Shown: piece after piece, positions 55,386-64,000 of the stretch | Numbering within the stretch: position 1 is the stretch's first letter | Layout of the letters: each line of letters starts with the position of its first letter | DNA from: Periplaneta americana | Lineage: Eukaryota > Arthropoda > Insecta > Blattodea > Blattidae | Direction of reading: 5' to 3' | Assembly: GCF_040183065.1 (NCBI RefSeq) | Contig: NC_091119.1 | Location: 198,322,543 to 198,386,542 of the forward strand | Length of the DNA: 64,000 nt | Program-made: the position numbers and the translations under genes | The notes under the pieces: generated by a model | What the model was told of the DNA's origin: nothing | Database searches by the model: none | The model's input: only the letters and a program-made list of their open reading frames with translations

Positions 55386-56690
55386 GCCTATAGGGCCTTC
55401 TCTTACACTGTACCAGGTCACAAAGTATAGGCTACAAGCAATGAAAATTTAACAAAGAGTTAAAGAACAGAGTAATAACATATTACAAAAAATAATAATA
55501 ATAGCATAACAAAATCGACACTAAACAACATGAAAATAATACCATGCTTAATAGAAAAAAGAAATTAAATACATTGGAATATAATAAAAGCAACTCATTT
55601 AGTACAAATGGTTAATATGGAAAACGTAAGGAAGAATACAACAAAGTGGAATGTAATAAAAATAATAATAAAAAACAAGAAAAGAAATACGAAAATTAAA
55701 TAAAATCCACAATAAAATCGATATAATAATAAATTAATCTGGTGATCAAGAGAACAAAAAACGGGAAAGGAAGGAAAAGATATATATTTTTACAAAACAA
55801 TAGCAGAGAAAAGGGCTTATAATTGAAAGAAATCTGAATTGAAAAAGTGCAATTTTAGTTTATTTTTATATGCAAATATGTAAAGAATTATAATTAAGTT
55901 GAGATAGCTAGTTGGTTAAAATGATGAGAATTAATATAATAGAAGTTTACTGGAACTATATCTGTAGTGCCCGGGAGAAGTGGCACAAGTCAAAAATGTT
56001 AATTTTACAGGAGAAGGAAAAAACTGTCTTCACATTGGTTTATGTCGATTTGATTTTCTTCTGTATGAATTATTGTAATGGGAGAAATACTTATGTCTCT
56101 TTTCCCAAGCGAGCAGATGTTCCGTAAGTTGTCAATAAATTAATAAAAAATGTTTGTGGAAATTGTCTTATGCCATTTTTGCCAGGTTTTGCAGATATTA
56201 TAGGGAGAAAAATTTAAATCTAAAATATATTGATAGAATGAGAATAATATTAATGTAATGAGATTTTATCATTAGAGGTTTTGTATTTTATTTAGAGAAA
56301 TTAATGGTGATAATAAGAATGGACAGATGTTAGTTTCATTACAAGTAACAAATATTAATCAGTAATTATTCTGTTAAGTAAGAATTTATGTCATTTTGAC
56401 CTAAATGAAGTTATTGTCCAACAATCCCTGACATCACTCGGAAGCGAGTTCCAATTTCTAGCAACTGAAACTGTACAGGATGAATGTAAAGATGTCTTGT
56501 GGCAGAGTGTAATGAGTAAATTGTAATTGTTGTGATGAGACCTGGATACATTTTGAAAATGAGAAGGCAAGTAGATTGGGGTAGCGGTCTGGATAGGAAG
56601 AAAAATTTGATCGTGTACAAGCAACTTTAAATAAGAATCGAGACATATATACGTCAAACTTTTCGACATCAAGATTCCACTGTCAATTTT
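55338..56690 (-). pseudogene. LINE-D: C-terminus plus 3' UTR, antisense
   Basis: On the minus strand, frame 56672-56391 contains SRSHHNNYNLLITLCHKTSL, then HSSCTVSVARNWNSLPSDVR and DCWTITSFRSK. It is collinear with the relic at 45060 and here has the Trp codon intact. The next 950 bp (56390-55430) are very AT-rich 3' UTR. It ends in AGAGAAGGCCCTATAGGCTT (a decayed hairpin) and (ATT)n at 55341-55384. It is 5'-truncated near 56690. It gives the best view of the family's 3' layout. Confidence 0.75.
55341..55384. repeat. (AAT)n microsatellite
   Basis: About 14 units forming the (ATT)n tail of the antisense LINE-D copy. Confidence 0.95.
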
Positions 56691-57479
56691 TTTTTTTGTT
56701 AAGATATTTCTTTTTGCGTTACGTGATCTTATGCGATTATTTTGCAGCTTGTTTTTATTTTAAGAAAATAATGGACGCAAATATGATATATGCATTAAAA
56801 TGAAATAGAACTTTTTGTCAGCATTCGCTTATTTTCACATTACTTTTGTCGAATAAGAAGTATAAAATTGTTTATGTGATACACGTTACGTCAGTTCCAC
56901 CAGTTTGGACAGTTATCATTCAGTTTTTGTTATCTCGTATTTTTCTCTACTTTCTAAAACACGAATGGAAACATATCTGAAAAGCTTTGCTTTCTTATTT
57001 AGAAAGATTCGTGTCTTTTCCTTCTACGGAATGTATTTCGGTGCTAGCCTCATGCATAAAAAATAACTTCTCAAAATAGTTCCTGCATATCCAATCGCAG
57101 CCCATAGTTCCAACTGCATTCCGGTATTTTTCCATTCCCGACCGGTCGAACCACTTCGACTGTGTGCAGAAATACTGCCTCATCATTAAACAAAACAAAA
57201 GAAGAAATAAAATGAGCACGCTTACCTTAGAGGCGACACGATGCAGTAGGAGTACACTCATGATCAATTAAAGGCGGGCACTTCAACACTGGTTAGTTTA
57301 GATGCAACTCTGCTTTGATTTTCCTAATTTAAGGATAATAAAATATGTGTTATTCAAATAATTATGAAGATTAAAAAAACAGCCTTTAATGAAGTTGAGG
57401 GTAATATTTTATTTTATTTCTTATCGACCGTGTAATTTTTAAATTGTCATAATATATCGTTCCGCCTGACGAAACATTT
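56691..57479. other. Unassigned stretch
   Basis: The minus frame 56995-57267 starts with a hydrophobic stretch (VLILFLLLFCLMM), but nothing else supports a gene. No repeats are recognised. Confidence 0.3.
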
Positions 57480-57800
57480 GACGTACGTTGAACACACAAT
57501 TGAAAGTAGTTACGACGGCCTCCTATCACCTGTTGACGTATACCTGTGACGTGGAAATGGAGAAACGAGTAGTGGGAGCTTTGCCTTATATTGACCCCCG
57601 ACGAGCCCGCAATCTCCAGCCAATCAGAGCCCACCATTTGTGGGTTGGTCTTGTACATGATTTGCTTTTATTTTTTTGTACGTTACGTAGACTATTTGCA
57701 AAATTCCTTGACTATAGATCAAGGATTTGCTGACGGTGCACGTTTTTTATGCACGTGAACTTGGTTATTCGGAATTAAAGCCGATTCATTTGTCATAAAG
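57480..57800 (+). promoter_or_regulatory. CpG-richer stretch with a CCAAT box
   Basis: It is GC- and CpG-richer than its AT-rich surroundings and contains CCAGCCAATCAGAGCC near 57616, an NF-Y-type CCAAT box. Several ACGT cores also lie here. It could be a promoter remnant. No adjacent exon is recognised, so this is speculative. Confidence 0.2.
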
Positions 57801-59659
57801 CTCTAAAACTTACGAGCTTTCGGCTGGTTTTTGATAGCTCTGTTTGCTTAAGTTGTCCCGTCTACGTGTCGTCTGAAGTGATACGTTTACACGTACAACG
57901 TTCACAGCGATCCGGGAATGTTGATTGTGCTGAATGTTGACATGTCTAGCGCATTCGAAATCAGTGACACAGAAAAAAAAAATAATACCTTAAAAAGATA
58001 ATTATAATTGTCGTAGATAATATGACAAAGTTCTCATCTTATCATTTATCATTTCAATAAGACTATTTCGCGAATAATAAAAAATAAATAAGTAATAAAA
58101 AGAAGATAACATAATTATATTACTGTTGGATAAGACATTAAAATTGCTAACAATGTATGTCTTTGAATGGCATAGCATTGGCTTCCTGCAATATGAAATG
58201 GATGTTTAAAAATTTGACAATCGCTGTAGAAATTATTATCAGTGAAACAGCAAAATTAAATATTTGAGGTTATAACTTGTTATTTCAATTAAATATTTTC
58301 ATTTACTGAATCATAGACAAGATAAGAACTCTTCTGATATTTGAATAAGACTATTTCGGAAATATATTAATAAATAATTTATAACATACAGAAAAAGATT
58401 ATTTTATTAATTAATATAATATATTCAATACTTACGTTTGCTAGCATGGCCATCACGCTATATCACGGCCTACTGTATTGTTAAGAAAACAACGAACATG
58501 GTGAACATCAGGTGCGACAAAATATTAAACAAATGCGCATCAGGTGCGACAAGATTGTTTCGAGAAAATTTGCAGTTGATAATTTATTGGCTTTGATTGG
58601 TTAAAACACAATAAGTCCTTACACTCCATTGGTGCATTGGTACATGAACAATTTCCGAATTATATTGCAACAAACCATAAGATATCGAGTGCATCACTTG
58701 AAATGTGTGTTTTTATAACCCGCCAATAAATTTCATTGTCCAAGCCGTATCATGTGTCGTTTTGATACCGGTAATTCTAAAGCTTATAGTCACTTTAGGA
58801 ACAGTCTGTTGAAATTCGTCAAAACTAGAGTTCCTGGATAATAATTGAATATAAGATCTAAACATTACCTACCTTGTTGCATAATCCATTAAGCTAATAA
58901 ATGCAAGTTAATAGGTTTTCGTTATTCCTCAGTGATAAACTAGCTGTAATAATTTTATGTTATATATATGTATATAAAATTATTTTATAAATATAATATA
59001 TTATAAAATTATGTATCGAATTTGTTTCATATCTGAACGTAATATGGATGTCTATAATTTTACTTCTCATAGGAGATTTGTTTTTCCATTTTCACTGCAA
59101 TAAACCATTACATATTTTACTTCTTGATGGAATAAACGTCTCAACTCTAGTTATGAAGGGACTGTAGAGTATAGACGTTACACATAATGAGGTATTTAGT
59201 ATTTCATTGATCCAGTTTATTTTTATCTCGGTACATATGTATGTATGTTAATGTAAGTCATGGTTAAATCCAACCAGTCACAAGGAGTATGTTCATTGTC
59301 TCAACTCTTACATTCAATAATTATCGAGGCTCTACTCAGAACTAACTGCCAGACCCAGTATATGCCTAATATTATGCCCTGTACACTTCTGAAGTGTAAT
59401 TACTGAAAAAACTCCAGTAAATAGTAATAATGATTGCAAAACCAAATGTTATTATCTACTAACTTACATTTTGAATGCATAAAAGCAATTTTTTTGTGAT
59501 ATTTTCTAAAACTTCAACGTGAAAGTTGCATAGTATTTGGCAATTTTGATCTATACTTGTACAGTAAACTACATTATTTTACCAGCTATAACGGCTGAGG
59601 TTATTATCATCCTTAGCATACGATGACCCCGTACTAGTTGAATTTTTTTTTATTTTAGT
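57801..59659. other. Unassigned AT-rich stretch
   Basis: CATCAGGTGCGACAA occurs twice about 30 bp apart (near 58507 and 58537). ATATCACGGCCTACTG near 58459 matches a family A phrase and may be a small fragment. No coding similarity. Confidence 0.3.
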
Positions 59660-59892
59660 AGGTTATTTTACGTCGCTTTATCAACAGCTTAGGTTATTTA
59701 GCGTCTGAATGAGATGAAGGTGATAATGCCGGTGATATGAGTCCGGGGTCCAATACCGAAAGTTACCCAGCATTTGCTCAATATTGGGTTGAGGGAAAAC
59801 CCCGGAAAAAAACCTCAACCAGGTAACTTGCCCCGACCGGGAATTGAACCCGGGCCACCGGCTAGACGCGCTAACCGTTACTCCACAGGTGT
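59660..59892 (-). mobile_element. SINE-3, antisense
   Basis: On the minus strand the head starts CACCTGTGGAGTAACGG, has box-B-like GGGTTCAATTCCCGG, the CTGGTTGAGGTTTTTTTCCG body and ends GCGACGTAAAATAACC. A short deletion removes part of the anticodon arm. No clear duplication. Confidence 0.88.
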
Positions 59893-60332
59893 GGACTATT
59901 GTTGGATGATCGTTCACTTCTGCTTAAATATTATGTAGATGTGAAACTGGTCGACCTTGACATTCTAACTGCTCAAGATTACTTGAACTCATAATCCATT
60001 CAGCAGATCGAAATGGACTAATTAGGAAACTAAATCTATTTCCGATTTCACTCACCGAATTTCGTCAGCTGCTTGCAATAAAATATTATCCACTTCCCAT
60101 AAACATGTCAGTAATCATAAAAATATAAATAGGAAAGAACATGCAAGTTAGGGGCACACGCGAAAGGCAAACGTCTGATTTCGCAATCTTTTCTTACCTA
60201 AAGGCAGGAATAAGGTTGTATTTAGAAAGATAGTCCCGTGGCGTTTACACTAAGTGCAGTATTACGGAACGGCGGGTTTCAGTAAGTGTGTACACTTCTG
60301 AACAAGAGATTTGGCGTCATACGACAACAGAC
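59893..60332. other. Unassigned stretch
   Basis: No recognised element. Confidence 0.3.
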
Positions 60333-60713
60333 TTAAGGCTCATTTACAATGAAAATTAAACATAACGTAAGCATTAACTTAATATAAACGTTACGGTAAA
60401 ATCAAGATCATTCACGATGGGAATATAAACATAACAGCAAACATACTTGGTAACCATGGAAACATAACAACGACGCCATTTCCTCATATTCTGTCATATA
60501 CTTCATCGCTCCACGATTGTGTACTGTTTGCAAATCACGTAAGCATAAGCATGAAAGTTTGGAGTTTGCAAACTTTCATGTTAACGTCTTACGGTAATGT
60601 TTATGTCAATGCTTATGTGAATCATTGTGAATGATCCCATTTGGTAGCCTGGGCGCAAACTTCTGTGTTTATGTTACGGTTATGTTTAATTTTCATTGTG
60701 AATGGGCCTTTAA
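60333..60713. mobile_element. 381-bp foldback MITE with TTAA/TTA flank
   Basis: TTAAGGCTCATTTACAATG is matched by the inverse CATTGTGAATGGGCCTTTAA. Further pairs are AAATTAAACATAAC and the central GAAAGTTTG/CAAACTTTC hairpin. A near X-box GTAACCATGGAAAC is inside (60450-60463). The flank could be TTAA (piggyBac) or TTA (PIF/Harbinger, TIR AGGCYCATT); I cannot decide. Confidence 0.75.
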
Positions 60714-60915
60714 TCGGAAAACAACTAAGTTGACTGAAGTTGTAACCTTCTTCGTCTCTGAAGCGTGTAAGCCACGGTCGCTGGTTCAAATCCCGTCATG
60801 TGTCAGTGTTATGTCTTACGTTATCTTGTGCGGGTGGTGTTGACGACACCAAAGAGGAGTCGATCTAATGTTTAGAAATTAGGCTCAACATGAACTCTGA
60901 TAAGAACATAGAAGT

Positions 60916-61172
60916 GTCCGCACCTGTGGAGTAACGGTCAGCGCGTCTGGCTGCGAAATCAGGTGGCCCGGGTTCGAATCCCGGTCGGGGCAAGATACCT
61001 GGTTGAGGTTTTTTCCGGGGGTTTCCCTCAACCCAATACGAGCAAATGCTGGGTAACTTTCGGTGCTGGACCCCGGACTCATTTCACCGGTATTATCACC
61101 TTCATATCATTCAGACGCTAAATAACCTAGATGTTGATCCAGCGTCGTAAAATAACCCAATTTAAAAAAAAA
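60916..61172 (+). mobile_element. SINE-3, full-length sense copy with 11-bp duplication
   Basis: The head GCACCTGTGGAGTAACGGTC carries box B GGGTTCGAATCCC. The body is CTGGTTGAGGTTTTTTCCGG and CCCTCAACCC. The 3' part is AAATGCTGGGTAACTTTCGG, ending GCGTCGTAAAATAACCC plus an A-run. Exact flanks AACATAGAAGT (60905-60915 and 61173-61183) prove LINE-driven insertion. This is the reference copy for the family in the window. Confidence 0.95.
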
Positions 61173-61183
61173 AACATAGAAGT

Positions 61184-61532
61184 TGTTTATGATTAAGCTT
61201 TCCGTCTTAGAGGCGTTCAAGTCCTACTTCAGCAATTTCACTTACTGAAACATGATTGTTCAAAGAGTTTCGGAGCAGCTTGTGAGAGTCGTGTTAGAAA
61301 TTGCATCAGATCCACCCGTTATTTGTGAAGCGGCTCGCAGCTGTGTAATGCTTTCTCCTTCCTACTTGAGGGACACAATAAATAAATACAATGTGTTTCT
61401 ACGTGGCGATTAGCACGTGTAGACTACCGTATGCTCCGTCGATATTCCAGTTTTGTGATGATGTGTGCTGCAATGGATGACCTAAACTCGAAGAAACTTG
61501 TATGTGTATGTATTTATTCACACTGCAAATGG

Positions 61533-61534
<2 letters not shown>
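61184..61534. other. Unassigned stretch
   Basis: No recognised element or coding similarity. Confidence 0.3.

Positions 61535-61593
<59 letters not shown>
61535..61593. repeat. (TG)n(TA)n microsatellite
   Basis: About 8 TG units followed by about 20 TA units, directly next to the left end of the MITE at 61594. TA is also that element's target. Confidence 0.97.
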
Positions 61594-61597
<4 letters not shown>

Positions 61598-62389
61598 GTG
61601 TTTCAAAAAATACGGGGCATAATTTCAGGTATGTATTTCCCACATGTAGACAATCAAAATAGTTCATTACAACATGTGTCCGGAAATGCTTCATTTCCGA
61701 GTTATGGCCTTCACAACATTGAAATTCACCGGAACGCTTTTCTTTCCGCAGGTCGTTGTCATTACAGAAGATGTTCAAAATGTCCACCTCCTGCTTGAAT
61801 ACAGACCTCACATCGATGTCTCCTTGACCTGCGAACACGATCCCTTCGGAATCGAATTGTGGCATGTTCTGAGGACATACGCAATACTCCTGGAGTTTGG
61901 GATCGTGTTCGCAGGTCAATGAGACATCGATGTGAGGTCTGTATTCAAGCAGGAGGTGGACATTTTGAACATCTTCTGTAATGACAACGACCTGCGGAAA
62001 GAAAAACGTTACGGTGAATTTCAATGTTGTGAAGGCCATAACTCGAAAATGAAGCATTTCCGGACACATGAGTAGCTTAATATGAAAGGCGGACATCTGA
62101 ACTTCAGATGAAATTTAGATAATGTGGATTCTTATACATTTTTTCATGCTTTTTTCAGTTATGGTGAAACTATATACAAATTCTAACACTACACTTATAA
62201 AAATAAATTGTTATAAAATACTACAAAGGACACTGTGAAACAAAAAAGTGCCTCTAGATCAAAACTATGGAGACAACAGATGTCCGTATTTGATATTAAA
62301 CTACTCACATGTTGTAATGAACTATTTTGATTGTCTACATGTGGGAAATACATACCTGAAATTATGCCCCGTATTTTTTAAACACCCTG
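61594..62389. mobile_element. Palindromic TA-flanked MITE split by a second MITE
   Basis: The left end CAGAGTGTTTCAAAAAATAC and right end GTATTTTTTAAACACCCTG are inverted, with TA outside both. The arms continue inward (ATTTCAGGTATGTATTTCCC; GGAAATGCTTCATTT; GACCTGCGAACACGATCCC) to a centre of about 45 bp near 61870. A 235-bp insertion (62071-62305) splits the right arm. Without it the element is 555 bp and almost wholly palindromic. The long frames read on both strands are products of the palindrome. Confidence 0.88.
62071..62305. mobile_element. 235-bp MITE nested in the palindromic MITE
   Basis: The exact repeat CACATG flanks it (62065-62070 and 62306-62311). The uninterrupted left arm shows CACATG only once, so this is a target duplication. 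Its own ends are inverted: AGTAGCTTAATATGAAAGGC and, on the right, inverse TTGATATTAAACTACT, with CGGACATCTG paired further in. It is non-coding. The duplication length (6 bp) does not fit mariner. Confidence 0.85.
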
Positions 62390-62392
62390 TAT

Positions 62393-62501
62393 ATATACAC
62401 GCGGTAGCATTGGTAACTAATTACACTCAATAGTGACAATTAATAATAAACACAACTAATAAAAAACAATAATTAATAATAATGATAAATACTAATGATA
62501 A

Positions 62502-62550
<49 letters not shown>

Positions 62551-62895
62551 CAACAAGAAGAAGGAGCATCCCAAATTAAATGAAGCATGATCACTTAAAA
62601 TAACATGTAAAGTATTTAAAAATAGGCTTAAGGACTTTGCTAATAGACGGTAATACATTATGCAGACTATTTTGTTGTTTTACAAGTATAGTGAGTAAGC
62701 AGAGAAACATAGTGAATCTCCAGTGATTTGTATTGGGTGTGCAGTGTGTTGTAGTGAAAGTGCAGTGAGCTTATAAGTAAATTCTGAGAGTTATAGTGGC
62801 AGAAAAATAGATTTATAGTGAACGGGTGTGAGTTATAGTAATCGTCGTAAATTGCTTGTAATGGGGTCTAGGCTAGCGATTTGAGGTTAATATAG
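62393..62895. other. Unassigned; contains (TAA)n
   Basis: A (TAA)n tract of about 14 units lies at 62505-62547. The rest shows no recognised element up to the mariner TA. Confidence 0.6.
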
Positions 62896-64000
62896 TACGA
62901 GGCGCATCCAGAAAGTAAGTTTCCCGATTTTTCCCCTTGAAAGTAAACGTAATTAGCCGTGTCAATTGCGCATGCGTAACAGATCTATGACGTATCAATC
63001 ATATGCCAGCCGGACAGTCCCGCCTGGTGCCAGTAGCGTGGCAGCAGTGGTCCGAAATGGAAGCTCTTATTCCTTCTCCTGCGAGGTTCGGTCGGTGATA
63101 AAGTTCTTTAATGCACAAAGCATTGCGCCAATTGAAATTCATCGGCAGCTCTGTCAGGTCTATGGGCCGAACATCATGAGTAAGCAGATGGTGCGTCGCT
63201 GGTGTAGGCAGTTTTCCGAAGGTCGTCAAAGTGTCCATGATGAAGAACGCAGTGGGCGACCGTCCCTCATCAATGATGATCGTGTTGAGCTGGTGTGGCA
63301 GTGCATCATGGAGAACCGGCGCTTCACGATTGCGGAGCTGAGCAGCCATTTTCCGCAGATATCGCGATCCTTGTTGCATGAGATTGTCACTAAGCACCTG
63401 CTGTTCAAAAAAGTGTGTGCCAGGTGGGTGCCGAAAAACCTGACACCCGAACACAAAATGCAACGTTTAGAAGCAGCACTGACATTTCTGCAACGGTATC
63501 ACGATGACGGCGACGAGTTCCTCGACAGGATCGTCACGGGCGATGAGACTTGGATTTCGCACTTCACCCCGGAAACCAAGCAGCAGTCAATGCATTGGCG
63601 GCACAGTGGATCTCCGGTCAGGACGAAATTCAAACAGACGCTGTCGGTACGGAAAGTGATGTGCACTGTGTTCTGGGACAGGAAGGGCATTCTGCTCATT
63701 GACTTCCTTCCAAGAGGTGAAACAGTGAACGCTGACCGTTACTGTGAAACACTGCGAAAATTGCGACGTGCCATTCAAAACAAGAGGCGTGGAATGCTAC
63801 TGCAGGTGTTGTGCTCCTCCATGACAATGCTCGTCCACATACGGCTCGGCGCACAGCAGCTGTTTTGACGGAATTTGGCTGGGAGTTGTTTGATTATCCA
63901 CCCTACAGTCCTGATCTTGCTCCCAGCGATTTTCACGTTTTCTTGCACCTGAAGAAATTCCTGTCCTCCGGTGAGCGTTTTGGCAACGACGAAGAGCTGA
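62896..64000 (+). mobile_element. Mariner transposon, left end and transposase, cut by the window end
   Basis: After TA (62896-62897) the terminal repeat CGAGGCGCATCCAGAAAGTA begins, the classic mariner left end. The transposase gene follows at 63057. The right terminal repeat lies beyond the window. Confidence 0.9.
63057..64000 (+). pseudogene. Mariner (DD34D) transposase with frameshifts, 3' end outside the window
   Basis: The enzyme would cut and paste DNA at TA sites. The ATG at 63057 starts MEALIPSPA, then the frame shifts near 63085 into CEVRSVIKFFNAQSIAPIEI. The paired HTH region, with GRPS linker, spans about 63080-63270. WVPKNLTPEH (about 63425) is the mariner WVPHELT-type motif. 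The first catalytic Asp is in VTGDETW (63542-63544). A one-base shift near 63798 breaks the frame before LLHDNARPHT, whose Asp is at 63823-63825. The third Asp, in LAPSD, is at 63928-63930. The last two are separated by exactly 34 residues. All three Asp are kept, so damage is recent or limited. The open frame starting at 62966 uses leader sequence and is not the natural start. Confidence 0.92.

Noticed and set aside
56995..57267. 90-codon minus frame with a hydrophobic N-terminus, possible secreted peptide
   Set aside because: No start context, homology, splice signals or conservation can be shown; the hydrophobic run is as expected from T-rich sequence.
61518..62096. 192-codon minus-strand open frame
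   Set aside because: It reads through the palindromic MITE and the microsatellite (YIYIYI, THTHTH). Opposite-strand frames of the same palindrome encode near-identical residues, so it is a structural artefact.
62966..63056. Transposase start at the ATG at 62966
   Set aside because: The residues up to about 36 do not look like a mariner N-terminus. MEALIPSPA from 63057 does, in another frame, so the longer frame exists because of an indel.

Overview
The window looks like animal nuclear DNA, most likely from a blattodean insect (cockroach or termite lineage). It is AT-rich, has no operons or ribosome binding sites, and is packed with decayed transposable elements. The commonest coding relic is a non-LTR retrotransposon C-terminus ending in MNLRVP, a type I associate with cockroach and termite genomes. 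The palindrome TAGGCCTA is also strikingly frequent. The host assignment is an inference from memory, not a search result. I find no intact host gene. Every reading frame with recognisable protein similarity is a broken mobile-element relic.

Layout. 0-9 kb: LINE-A relic (+), a transposase scrap, a three-level nested set of DNA transposons and a SINE (3.6-5.1 kb), a 252-bp tandem duplication, and a second LINE-A relic (-). 10-13 kb: LINE-B scrap, SINE-4, a 779-bp foldback element, and a truncated copy of repeat family A inside direct repeats. 15.8-19.4 kb: small foldback, TTAA-flanked element, repeat B. 20-22.5 kb: LINE-C scrap, then a 17-unit, 77-bp tandem array whose units carry a perfect RFX X-box. 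23-26.9 kb: two tandem LINE-A relics interrupted by three insertions, then family A and repeat B. 28-30 kb: family A and a second foldback copy. 32-38 kb: SINE-4, a transposase pseudogene, a foldback, and a solo LTR (37317-38141) with TG..CA ends and an ATAT duplication. 38.8-42 kb: family A, repeat B, and a tandem array of three tRNA-headed SINE-2 units. 43-46.5 kb: foldback, mariner scrap, TTAA-flanked element, LINE-D 3' end with an insertion. 47-52 kb: hAT/GTF2IRD2-like pseudogene, family-A cousins, SINE-4, LINE-E (Jockey-like, -), family A. 52-62.5 kb: SINEs and palindromic MITEs plus a LINE-D 3' part (-). 62.9-64 kb: a mariner (DD34D) transposase cut by the window end.

The repeats form no joint pathway, but they share logic. 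LINE-type elements supply reverse transcriptase, and the tRNA-headed SINEs (several with 10-15 bp target duplications) look like their passengers. TA- and TTA(A)-flanked foldback elements look like passengers of mariner/Tc1- and piggyBac/Harbinger-like transposases. The best leads are the X-box array, the covarying hairpin at LINE-D 3' ends, the inverted and tandem SINE-2 multimers, and the tandem behaviour of family A.
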